Assembly: GCF_030515985.1 (NCBI RefSeq)
Contig: NZ_CP100376.1
Location: 1,326,330-1,334,142, forward strand
Source: Corynebacterium accolens
GTDB taxonomy: Bacteria > Actinomycetota > Actinomycetes > Mycobacteriales > Mycobacteriaceae
Direction: 5' to 3'
DNA: 7,813 bases
The translations under genes were made by a program, and so were the position numbers. Within the stretch, counting starts at the first letter, position 1, and each line of letters opens with the position of its first letter. The notes under the pieces were generated by a model. It was not told where the DNA came from. It saw only the letters and a program-made list of their open reading frames with translations, and did not search any database. Positions 1-7,427 of this stretch are shown one piece after another.

Positions 1-261
1 TTTGAGGGCGATTTGGGCAATTACCGCCAGTACGTCATCAATCATGAATTGGGCCACGCCATCGGATATGCCTCCCACCAACAATGCGGCGGCGAGGGCA
101 AATTGGCCCCGGTAATGATGCAGCAGACGCTGAGTTTGAACAACAAGGAATTGCATGACCGCAATCCCAAGGAGGTCTATCCTGATGAGGATGTGACCTG
201 CGAGCCCAATCCGTGGCCATATCCTAATCCGGAGCAAAAGGATCCCCACCAACCCCAATAA
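1..261 (+). CDS. DUF3152-family zinc-metalloprotease-like protein, C-terminal part (5' end outside window)
   Basis: The reading frame is open from base 1 and gives 86 residues to the TAA at 259-261, so the true start lies to the left. Numbering from base 1, it shows a zinc-protease-like helix, HELGH at residues 15-19, followed by G22 and H26, then a methionine-rich segment APVMMQQT (36-43) that resembles the Met-turn of metzincins, and a C-terminal NPWPYP (74-79 region). This combination matches what is known of DUF3152 proteins of actinomycetes, which are usually exported or membrane-anchored through an N-terminal segment not visible here. Substrate and role are unknown for the family. The spacing to the third histidine is one residue longer than the classical metzincin HExxHxxGxxH. 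The gene precedes the TIGR02569 gene by only 10 bases, so the two are probably cotranscribed. Family call fairly sure; protease activity is inference. Confidence 0.8.
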   Translation, partial: FEGDLGNYRQYVINHELGHAIGYASHQQCGGEGKLAPVMMQQTLSLNNKELHDRNPKEVYPDEDVTCEPNPWPYPNPEQKDPHQPQ

Positions 262-265
262 GGAG
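261..265 (+). promoter_or_regulatory. Ribosome binding site of the TIGR02569 gene
   Basis: AGGAG lies six bases before the ATG at 272 and its first base is the last base of the upstream TAA stop. It is a strong Shine-Dalgarno match with good spacing and settles the start of the following gene. The position over the stop codon suggests ribosomes ending the DUF3152 gene can reload directly. Confidence 0.7.
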
Positions 266-271
266 TACTGG

Positions 272-1060
272 ATGCCGCTTCCCCCAGAGCATGTTTTAAG
301 CGCCTTCCACGCAGAAACCGGAGCGACAGGCTCGCGCCGGGCCCAAGGCGATCAGCTGGGCCCAGTATGGGATAACGGCATCAAGGTGGGCGACGTGGTC
401 TACTCCCAGGCCGGCCCCTTCGCTGCGTGGTCTGCCAAGGTGCGCGAAAAACTCAGCGTGCCGGGCGCGCGGGTATCGCGGCCGGTACTAGCGAGCGACG
501 GCCGCCACACCGCCGCCGGGTGGAAGGCGACGCAGTTCCTTCCCGGCGAGGTCACCGGGCGCATCGATGAAGCAGCGCAGACGGCTTTGCGCTTGGACGA
601 TGCCATGGCCAATGCACCTGCGCCGCCGGGTGCGCACCGCGATGATGCCTTTGCCCGCGCGGAGCGCACCGCCTGGGCGGAGACGGGGGAGGCCTACGAT
701 AAGGCCGCGCTTGCCGATGTCCCCTTGATCACCGCCCATACCGCCCTGCTGACCACCACGGTCTTTTATGGCGCGCACCCACCAGGAATCGTGGATCTCG
801 TGCCGAGCCAATCCGCGCGCCCAGCCGGGTGGAGCGCAGCGCTTGTGATCGTGGATGGTCTGATCGCACAAGTGGTAGATGATGATATCTGCCAGCGGTT
901 TGGCCATGTGCCAGGCATGCAGGAGCTTTTGCTGCGAGCGGTGTCCTATCGTCGGCACATTAATGATCTTAACCCGCGCTCGCGCTCGAATGTGCGTTCC
1001 AATATTGAGCGGGTGGAACAGTTTCTCGTGTCTAGGGCATCTGCAATACTGGGGCGGTGA
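272..1060 (+). CDS. TIGR02569-family protein (kinase-like, function unknown)
   Basis: This 262-residue soluble protein has no signal peptide or membrane segment. It matches from memory the actinomycete TIGR02569 family (M. tuberculosis Rv3205c type): PPEHVLSAF near the N terminus, a GDVVYS strand (40-45), WSAKVRE (53-59), an RPV..DGR..AAGW segment (70-84), PPGIVDLVP (170-178) and a W..ALVIVDGL helix (187-197). The fold has been likened to aminoglycoside-phosphotransferase-type kinases, but no reaction is established. The segment where the family has a HGD-type catalytic loop reads HTAL (156-159), so the Asp is Ala; D175 of IVDL, the likely metal-binding position, remains. The protein may therefore be a pseudokinase or a nucleotide-binding or structural factor. 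It starts at ATG 272 behind a strong AGGAG, and its TGA overlaps the GTG of adnA by four bases, implying translational coupling with the DNA-repair genes. Family assignment good; function not known. Confidence 0.85.
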   Translation: MPLPPEHVLSAFHAETGATGSRRAQGDQLGPVWDNGIKVGDVVYSQAGPFAAWSAKVREKLSVPGARVSRPVLASDGRHTAAGWKATQFLPGEVTGRIDEAAQTALRLDDAMANAPAPPGAHRDDAFARAERTAWAETGEAYDKAALADVPLITAHTALLTTTVFYGAHPPGIVDLVPSQSARPAGWSAALVIVDGLIAQVVDDDICQRFGHVPGMQELLLRAVSYRRHINDLNPRSRSNVRSNIERVEQFLVSRASAILGR

Positions 1061-4000
1061 CTTACGATCCCCATTCCACCGCCCGCGCGGGAGTGGTCCT
1101 ACCGCCGTCGCCCGAGGTACGACTCATCGCCCGCACCACGTCCGCACACGCCCGATCCTGGCCCGTTGAGCTGCCGGAAACCGGTACCTGGAAGGTAACC
1201 GGCACCGCCGGAACCGGCGTATCCAGTTTTCTTATCGATACCGTCATTCATGCTCTCGACCGCGCCCAGGAGACGGGGGCAGACCCTTCCGGCATCCTCG
1301 TGGTTGCCGCCTCTAAGGAGTCCGGTGCTCGATTGCGCCGCGAGCTTTCTGAGCGCCTCGAAGATTATGCGGCGCAGTCCTCCATGGTTCGCTCCATCCA
1401 CTCCCTGGCTTTTGCCCTCCTGCGCAGCGCTAGCGATGAGGAATTGCGCCTTATCACCGGCGCGGAACAGGACGCCGTTATCCGTGAATTGCTCGAAGGC
1501 CACGCGGAGTCCGGCCACGGCGACTGGCCGGAGGAAGTCCGACCCGCCCTAGAGTACGTAGGCTTTGCCCGCCAATTGCGCGATTTTCTTTTGCGCTCCA
1601 TCGAACGAGGACTAAGCCCCGCGGATTTGGAGAACCTCGGAGCCAAGTACGGCTGCAGTATGTGGGTTGCCGCCGGTACGTTCCTGCGCGAATACGAACG
1701 CGTCCAAGCCCTATCCGGGGCGCACTCCTATTCCGCGGCCGAGCTAGTCAACCAGGTCCTGCTGCGCCCAGAACTTACGAGTTCGCACCCGTGGCACACC
1801 ATCGTGGTCGATGATGCCCAGCTATTGGATCCCACTGCGGGCGAGCTCATTTCTCGCTTGGCCCCCGATGCACAATTGCTGGTCATCGGCGGCGATGCGG
1901 ACCAATCCGTCTTTGCCTTCCGCGGTGCGAATTCGCAGTTCCTTGAGGAATTTCCCGCGGAACACTCCGTGGAGCTTTCGCAGCCGCATCGCAGCGGATC
2001 CCCAGCCTGCGTTTCCATCGTGGATTCTGAGGGCCGCCTGCGCGATGTGGTGGCCGATACCGTGCGCCGCCGCCATTTGGACGATGGCGTGCAGTGGCGC
2101 GATATCGCCGTCATCGTGCGCTCAACGGCGGATATTGGCCAGATGCGCCGCACCTTGCTGGCGGCCGGGGTGCCGGTGCATATCAGCCCAACCGACGTCA
2201 TTTTGGCTGAGCAGCGCCTAGTATCTGCCATGCTCCTTGCCTTGCGCGCCTTGGAAGAAGACCTCAGCAATGCGGAGCTTGAGGAATTGCTGACCGGGCC
2301 TGTGGGCGGGGCGGATCCCGTCACCCTGCGCCGCCTGATTCGCGGTCTGCGCCGGTGGGCGCCCGATACGCGCGGCATGGATAGCCTGCGCGAGCTCTTG
2401 CAGGGCGAGCTGCCGGACTTCAATGGCCAGCTCACAGAGCGCGAGTTTTCCATCCTGGAGCGCGTGCGCGCGGTACTCGCCGCGGGCCGGCAGGCCATAC
2501 AAGCCCAAGCCTCTGTGGAAGAGATTCTGTGGGAGGTATGGAGTGCTACCGAGCTGGATATGCGCCTGCAGGCATCCGCCTTGCGCGGCGGCGCCACCGG
2601 CTCGCAGGCGGACCGCGATCTTGATGCCATGATGGCGCTCTTTGACGCCGCCGGTGATTACTCCGAGCGCCGCCCTGGATCCTCACTGCAGTCCTTTTTA
2701 ACCCATATCACCGAACAAGAACTGCCCACCGGCGTGCGCGACCGCCGCACCGCCATCCCACAGGCCGTGGAGATCATCACCGCCCACGGCGCCGTCGGCC
2801 GCGAATGGGATACCGTCATCGTCGCCGGAGCCCAAGAAGGCGCGTGGCCCTCGCTGGGGGAGACCGGTTCCATTTTTGGCCAAGAAGATCTCATCGATCT
2901 CCTGGACCGCGATATTGAGCCTGATACCCCTGTTAGCCACATTGCCTCCCGTCTGGCCGAGGAGCGTCGGCTCTTCCACGTCGCCACCACGCGCCACCGG
3001 AACCGGTTGCTCATCGCCGCGGTGGAAAACCCCAACGAGGATGCCTTTGCAGAGCCCTCCCGTTTCATCGCGGAATTTACCGGGCGCGGGGTCGATGTGC
3101 CCGGCACAATGGCGCGCCGGGAGGCCAGCCGCGCCTTGCGCGCCACCCAATTTCCCCGCGAGCTGGGCTTAGATGTTCCTGAGCCGGCACCGGTGTCCCT
3201 GCGCGATGGGCTCGAGGTCGATCCCCTCGATATATCGGTGCTTTCCGTCCCTTCCTTTGTGGCGCAATTGCGCCGCGTGGTCACGAACCCAGATTCCGGC
3301 GAGGCGGATCGACGTCAGGCGGCCCGGCAGCTGGCGCGCTTAGCGCAGGCGGGAATCCCAGGCGCCCATCCAGACCAGTGGTTCTCCGCGCGCTCTGTGG
3401 CCTCGCATACGCAGCTGCGCGGTAGCAAGAGCCTATCGCCATCCCGGGTCGAAGCCCTGCTTAACTGCCCGCTCAAGGCGATCGTGGGAAACTTGGCCGA
3501 AGATCCCAGCGGCGCCGAGCACCTTTTGCGCGGCACCATGGCACACGCCTTCTTGGAGGCCATCGGCCGCGGCATGGATGCAGAAAAGGCGCGCCTGCTC
3601 GTCATGGAGGCCTATGAGCTCATCCTGGACGTTCCACAGTGGCAGCTACAGAGCAAGCTGGAAGAGTTTTCTCGCCTGCTGGAACGCACGCAGCAATGGG
3701 CACAGCAATCCGAGGTGAAAAACGAGCTCGCCGGGGTAGAAGTACCCGTCTACGTCGAGGTCACCCCGGATATCCGGGTGGGCGGCTTCATGGACCGCTT
3801 GATGCAGGATGGAGACGGAAACTACTTGGTCGTGGATCTCAAGACCGGTAAATCTGCAGCGACGCAGGCAGAGGCGGAAGAAAACCGCCAGCTAATGACC
3901 TACCAATTGGCCTTGTCCCGGGGAAGCTTTGACGGGCAGCGCGTGCGCGATGGCGAAGGGATGCCGCGCGCAGGCGGGGTGCTTGTCTATCCCGGAAAAG

Positions 4001-4200
4001 ATTCCAGCAAAATCACCACGCGCACACAAAGCCAGCTCACCGCGGAGGCGCTGGAAGAATTTTCCGCACTTTTGCCACCACTGGCAGCGGAACTGCGTGG
4101 TCCGCAACTTACCGCGCGCACCAATAAAGATTGCGATAAGTGCCCCATTCGTATCATCTGCCCAGTGCAGGAGGAAGGAAAGATGACCATCCATGCCTAA
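1057..4200 (+). CDS. adnA: AdnA, motor-nuclease subunit of the AdnAB double-strand-break resection complex (degenerate motor)
   Basis: This 1047-residue cytoplasmic protein has a UvrD-like motor (about 45-690) and a C-terminal RecB-type nuclease (about 790-1047). In mycobacteria AdnA pairs with AdnB to resect DNA ends, and its nuclease cuts the displaced 5' strand. Nuclease features seen: H830 in RGTMAHAF, D913 in GGFMDR, D927 and K929 in VVDLKTG, and Q945/Y949. C804 with C1026, C1029 and C1035 form the C-Xn-C-X2-C-X5-C pattern of the AdnA/AddB iron-sulfur subdomain. The motor is degraded: Walker A GTAGTGVS (49-56) has Val55 for Lys; motif II is DDAQ (252-255); motif V is HGAVGREW (577-584). 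Motif III (GDADQ, 280-283; FRG, 288-290), HR (311-312) and motif VI TRHR (645-648) persist. After motif IV it is about 35 residues shorter than AdnB. The GTG start overlaps the previous TGA and has no good Shine-Dalgarno of its own, so coupling is likely. Confidence 0.93.
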   Translation: MTYDPHSTARAGVVLPPSPEVRLIARTTSAHARSWPVELPETGTWKVTGTAGTGVSSFLIDTVIHALDRAQETGADPSGILVVAASKESGARLRRELSERLEDYAAQSSMVRSIHSLAFALLRSASDEELRLITGAEQDAVIRELLEGHAESGHGDWPEEVRPALEYVGFARQLRDFLLRSIERGLSPADLENLGAKYGCSMWVAAGTFLREYERVQALSGAHSYSAAELVNQVLLRPELTSSHPWHTIVVDDAQLLDPTAGELISRLAPDAQLLVIGGDADQSVFAFRGANSQFLEEFPAEHSVELSQPHRSGSPACVSIVDSEGRLRDVVADTVRRRHLDDGVQWRDIAVIVRSTADIGQMRRTLLAAGVPVHISPTDVILAEQRLVSAMLLALRALEEDLSNAELEELLTGPVGGADPVTLRRLIRGLRRWAPDTRGMDSLRELLQGELPDFNGQLTEREFSILERVRAVLAAGRQAIQAQASVEEILWEVWSATELDMRLQASALRGGATGSQADRDLDAMMALFDAAGDYSERRPGSSLQSFLTHITEQELPTGVRDRRTAIPQAVEIITAHGAVGREWDTVIVAGAQEGAWPSLGETGSIFGQEDLIDLLDRDIEPDTPVSHIASRLAEERRLFHVATTRHRNRLLIAAVENPNEDAFAEPSRFIAEFTGRGVDVPGTMARREASRALRATQFPRELGLDVPEPAPVSLRDGLEVDPLDISVLSVPSFVAQLRRVVTNPDSGEADRRQAARQLARLAQAGIPGAHPDQWFSARSVASHTQLRGSKSLSPSRVEALLNCPLKAIVGNLAEDPSGAEHLLRGTMAHAFLEAIGRGMDAEKARLLVMEAYELILDVPQWQLQSKLEEFSRLLERTQQWAQQSEVKNELAGVEVPVYVEVTPDIRVGGFMDRLMQDGDGNYLVVDLKTGKSAATQAEAEENRQLMTYQLALSRGSFDGQRVRDGEGMPRAGGVLVYPGKDSSKITTRTQSQLTAEALEEFSALLPPLAAELRGPQLTARTNKDCDKCPIRIICPVQEEGKMTIHA
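4169..4180 (+). promoter_or_regulatory. Ribosome binding site of adnB, inside the end of adnA
   Basis: A purine-rich run AGGAGGAAGGAA lies within the last codons of adnA, ahead of the ATG at 4193. The AAGGAA part sits 12 bases from the start and the AGGAGG part 18, both slightly long. An ATG at 4183 lies closer but is in the adnA frame, so 4193 is the adnB start; it also gives the expected N terminus. Confidence 0.6.
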
Positions 4201-7200
4201 GCAGAATTTTTCCCCGGAACAAATAGCGAAAGCACTGGGCAAGGACTACCCACCCACCGAGGAACAAGCCCACGTCATCGAGAGTCCTTTTGGCCCCAAG
4301 CTCGTGGTGGCCGGCGCGGGTGCCGGTAAGACGGAAACCATGGCCTCCCGCGTGGTCTATTTGGTGGCCAATGGCTACGTGCGCCCTGAAGAGGTATTGG
4401 GGCTAACCTTTACGCGCAAGGCGGCCCAGCAACTAGAACAGCGCATTCGCCGCCAGCTCATTCAGCTGCGCGATTCCGGCCTCATCGTCCCCGGTAGCCC
4501 CGCCGCCGAGGCGCTTAACAATATCGCGCCCACCGTGGCCACCTATGACTCTTATGCCGGCGAGCTCGTGCGCGAATACGGCCTCCTGGTCCCAGTAGAG
4601 CCCTCGGCGCGCATCATCACGGAGGCAGAGCGCTTCGCCATTGCCTATGACGTGGTGAAAAACTACGGTGGCAAATTATCGGATGAAAAGACCTTGGGCT
4701 CCATTACGGAAACCCTGCTCAAGATCACTTCCGATATGGACAATTCCTTGAAAGATCCGGATGATATCGCCGAGTTCGCACGGGATTTCCGCGCTGATAT
4801 TGACAACCTGGAAAAGGCGCCGAGGACGAAGGGCGAGTATTCCAAGGACCTGCAGAAGTACATCAATGTCCAGGATCTGCGCGTGCAGTACGTGCCATTG
4901 ATCGAGGAACTCAAGCGCGCCCAGGCAGAGCAGCAGGTCATCACCTTTGGTGAGCAGATGTCTGTGGCAGCGCGCCTCGCGCAAGAGCACCCGGCGGTGG
5001 GCAAGCAACAGGCGCAGCGTTACCGCGTGATCATGCTGGATGAATATCAAGATACGTCTTATGCTCAGCGTGTACTCCTGCGCAGCCTCTTTGGTGGGGA
5101 GCACAAGGACATTTCCGTGACCGCGGTCGGCGATCCCATGCAGGCTATCTATGGCTGGCGCGGGGCTACCTCAGAAAACCTCACCGCATTCGTGGAGGAT
5201 TTCCCGCAGGCAGATGGCACCCCTGCTCCCAAGGATCAGCTGACTACCTCGTGGCGCAACCCGTCGGGTGCCTTAGAGCTGGCCAACTCGGTAGCAGCCG
5301 GGGTCTTTGGGGGCGGCCCGCGGCCCGTCGATGAGCTGCATGCGGCCCCGCACAAGGGCGAGGGCGAGATTGAGCTCGGCTATTTCGCCAGCGAAGATGA
5401 GGAACATGATTATATTGCGCAGAAATTAAGGCAGCAGTGGGATGCGCGCGAGGGCGATGGCTTTCGCGCAGCGGTGCTGGTGCGTACCAACCGGCAAACC
5501 GCGGCCATTGCAGCAGCCTTGGACGCCGTCGATGTCCCCAATGAAATCAATGGTCTGGGTGGACTGCTATGGCAACCGGAAATCCAGGACCTTGTAGCGC
5601 TGGCGACCATGCTGGTGCGGCCGGAAGACGCGCAAGCCGCCCTCCGCATTTTCGCCGGGCCCATTTGCGGGCTGGGCATGGGCGATATCCAAGCCCTTGC
5701 CGCGCGGCAAAAGAACTTGGCGGGAGCAAAACAAGAGCGCCTGCAGTGGGAAGAGGGCATGGATCCTGAGGAGTATCTGCGCGCCCAATTAGCGCAGCTT
5801 ACGGCTGAGGGCCCTGATCAGACGGTGGGGCTTGCCGATGCCCTGGCGGACCTCGGCGAGCGCGATCGCTATACCCCGCAGGGCTTGGCGCGCATGGAAG
5901 AGGTATCTGCCAAGCTGCGCTACCTGCGCACTTATTCGCTGTCTAAGCCTTTAAGCGATCTCTTTGCGGATATTGAGGCCATCTTCAATATCCGCACCGA
6001 GGTCCTTGCCCGCGGCAGCGCCGGGGGAGCCACCCACCTGGATAAATTCGCCGATATCGTCGCGGGATTCCACGGAGACTCCTTGTATGCGCTCTTAGAT
6101 TATTTGGAGCTCGCTCGCGAGCATGAAGATGGCCTCGGGCTTGGGGAGGTGCCCGCCTCCACGGATCGCGTACAGATTATGACCGTGCATAAGGCCAAGG
6201 GCTTGGAGTGGGAGCACGTCTATGTCGTGCACGCTGACTCTTCAAGCTATAAGGCCCAAGCAGAGACCTTTTTGTCCAAGATCGAGAAGGTACCCGGTGA
6301 CAATGACTACATCGAGGTCTCACCCGATGCGGTCACCCGTTCCGAATTTGAAAAGGCCTGCAAGGCATTCTTGGATGATGACCGCGCGCATAATGCGGAG
6401 GAAGCAGCACGCCTGTTTTATGTGGCCTTGACCAGAACCGAGTCCACGTTGACCGTTACCGGCTCCGGCACGAATAACCGGACGGGCAAGGCCAAGAAGG
6501 GCCCGTATGAGTACCTCGAAAGGCTAAAAGAATCCTTCCCCCAGTACGTGGGGGAGTGGACGGTGCCCGAAGAGCCGGTGGATACCGCGGCTCATGGGGC
6601 AGAAAGCGGGCTCTTCCCAGCCCTCGAAGCGGATCCGGATTCCCTGGCCGGCGCGGATGCGGTCCTGGCCGCCATGGAGGACCTTCCTGAGCTGAGCCAC
6701 GGCGAGACCTTCGAGTTGTGGGAACAGGATGCGGGCGCGCTCATTGAGGAATACAAGTCCCTGCAACAACCGGTTGTGGATGTGGAACTTCCCAGTGAAC
6801 TTACCGCTTCTGACATGGTGGCCTTGGGCAGCGATCCGCTACAGTTTGCGCGCCGGCAACGCCGCCCGGTGCCGTTTAAGCCCAATTCCTATGCCAAGCG
6901 AGGCACCGCCTTCCACGCGTGGTTGGAAGAGCGCTTTGGCAGCCCCGCGCTGCTAGGGGAAGAGGAATTGCCGGGCATCGATGAGCCAGAGGATTTCGAT
7001 CTGGAAGAGCTCAAGGAATCCTTCCTGAATTCCGAATGGGCGCAGCGCCAGCCGGACTTTGTGGAGGCGCCGTTTGAAATCACCATCGGCAGTGCGGTGG
7101 TGCGCGGGCGAATGGATGCCGTCTTCCGCTTGGCAGATGGCACCTGGATGGTGGTGGATTGGAAGACCGGGCGGCCGCCGAAGGGCGCGGCCATGGACGC

Positions 7201-7372
7201 GGCGAAGATTCAGTTGGCGGTTTATGCCGAAGCCTGGCGGCGCATCCACGGCGGCGATAAAATCCGCGCCGCTTTCCATTACGTTCACGATGGTTATACT
7301 TTTGAGCCAGATACTTTAGCCCAAGGTGAGGAGCTGCGTAGCCTGCTTGAATCGTCAGTAGCAGGCCACTAG
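4193..7372 (+). CDS. adnB: AdnB, lead motor and nuclease subunit of the AdnAB double-strand-break resection complex
   Basis: This 1059-residue cytoplasmic protein is an intact UvrD-type superfamily 1 helicase (1 to about 790) joined to a RecB-type nuclease (about 870-1059). Motor motifs seen: Q motif PPTEEQ (Q25), Walker A GAGAGKT (41-47, K46), Ia LTFTRKAA (71-78), II LDEYQD (282-287), III GDPMQAIYGWRG (313-324), IV SWR (353-355), V TVHKAKGLEW (664-673) and VI FYVALTR (742-748). Nuclease residues: H908 in RGTAFHAW, E958/E962, D975 in GRMDAVF, D989 and K991 in VVDWKTG, then Q1007 and Y1011. It lacks the cysteine cluster of AdnA. In mycobacteria AdnB's ATPase drives 3'-to-5' translocation and end resection, and its nuclease makes the ATP-induced cuts on the 3' strand. 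The gene overlaps adnA by eight bases, consistent with balanced synthesis of two partners. UvrD-type helicase alone is the main alternative, excluded by the nuclease domain and the pairing. Confidence 0.95.
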   Translation: MPKQNFSPEQIAKALGKDYPPTEEQAHVIESPFGPKLVVAGAGAGKTETMASRVVYLVANGYVRPEEVLGLTFTRKAAQQLEQRIRRQLIQLRDSGLIVPGSPAAEALNNIAPTVATYDSYAGELVREYGLLVPVEPSARIITEAERFAIAYDVVKNYGGKLSDEKTLGSITETLLKITSDMDNSLKDPDDIAEFARDFRADIDNLEKAPRTKGEYSKDLQKYINVQDLRVQYVPLIEELKRAQAEQQVITFGEQMSVAARLAQEHPAVGKQQAQRYRVIMLDEYQDTSYAQRVLLRSLFGGEHKDISVTAVGDPMQAIYGWRGATSENLTAFVEDFPQADGTPAPKDQLTTSWRNPSGALELANSVAAGVFGGGPRPVDELHAAPHKGEGEIELGYFASEDEEHDYIAQKLRQQWDAREGDGFRAAVLVRTNRQTAAIAAALDAVDVPNEINGLGGLLWQPEIQDLVALATMLVRPEDAQAALRIFAGPICGLGMGDIQALAARQKNLAGAKQERLQWEEGMDPEEYLRAQLAQLTAEGPDQTVGLADALADLGERDRYTPQGLARMEEVSAKLRYLRTYSLSKPLSDLFADIEAIFNIRTEVLARGSAGGATHLDKFADIVAGFHGDSLYALLDYLELAREHEDGLGLGEVPASTDRVQIMTVHKAKGLEWEHVYVVHADSSSYKAQAETFLSKIEKVPGDNDYIEVSPDAVTRSEFEKACKAFLDDDRAHNAEEAARLFYVALTRTESTLTVTGSGTNNRTGKAKKGPYEYLERLKESFPQYVGEWTVPEEPVDTAAHGAESGLFPALEADPDSLAGADAVLAAMEDLPELSHGETFELWEQDAGALIEEYKSLQQPVVDVELPSELTASDMVALGSDPLQFARRQRRPVPFKPNSYAKRGTAFHAWLEERFGSPALLGEEELPGIDEPEDFDLEELKESFLNSEWAQRQPDFVEAPFEITIGSAVVRGRMDAVFRLADGTWMVVDWKTGRPPKGAAMDAAKIQLAVYAEAWRRIHGGDKIRAAFHYVHDGYTFEPDTLAQGEELRSLLESSVAGH

Positions 7373-7379
7373 GGCTAAG

Positions 7380-7427
7380 GTATGGGGACGGAATGCGGAC
7401 GATGAATGGATAATTGCGTCCCCGTAT
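7380..7427. repeat. Inverted repeat GGGGACG-N26-CGTCCCC
   Basis: Bases 7384-7390 (GGGGACG) are the exact reverse complement of 7417-7423 (CGTCCCC). As RNA the stem can extend outward to 7380 and 7427, giving 11 pairs with two G-U wobbles around a 26-base loop. A second copy of GGACG at 7397-7401 could pair instead with 7417-7421, so two exclusive hairpins are possible. It may be an operator for a dimeric regulator or a leader structure; there is no trailing U-tract for a terminator. Confidence 0.55.

Noticed and set aside
13..15. TTG as start of the first gene
   Set aside because: The frame is open to base 1 and the zinc-site helix follows within ten residues, so this is the middle of a longer protein.
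1600..1616. Half of a LexA (SOS) box, TCGAAC
   Set aside because: The matching right half is absent and the site is deep in the adnA coding sequence.
1728..2630. A 300-codon open frame on the minus strand inside adnA
   Set aside because: It is antisense to a clearly coding helicase gene, is rich in Ser and Arg with no recognisable motif, and is the usual by-product of GC-rich third positions.
2658..3284. A 208-codon open frame on the minus strand inside adnA
   Set aside because: Low-complexity Arg/Ser composition, no ribosome binding site or family resemblance; a shadow of adnA.
4183..4185. ATG as alternative adnB start
   Set aside because: It is in the adnA frame and reaches the adnA stop after five codons; the adnB frame starts at 4193.
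7382..7413. Two tiny overlapping frames (7 and 3 codons) before the channel gene, as a possible leader peptide
   Set aside because: Too short to tell from chance, ribosome binding sequence poorly placed, and no run of regulatory codons.
7380..7427. Intrinsic terminator after adnB
   Set aside because: The loop is 26 bases and no T-run follows the right arm.
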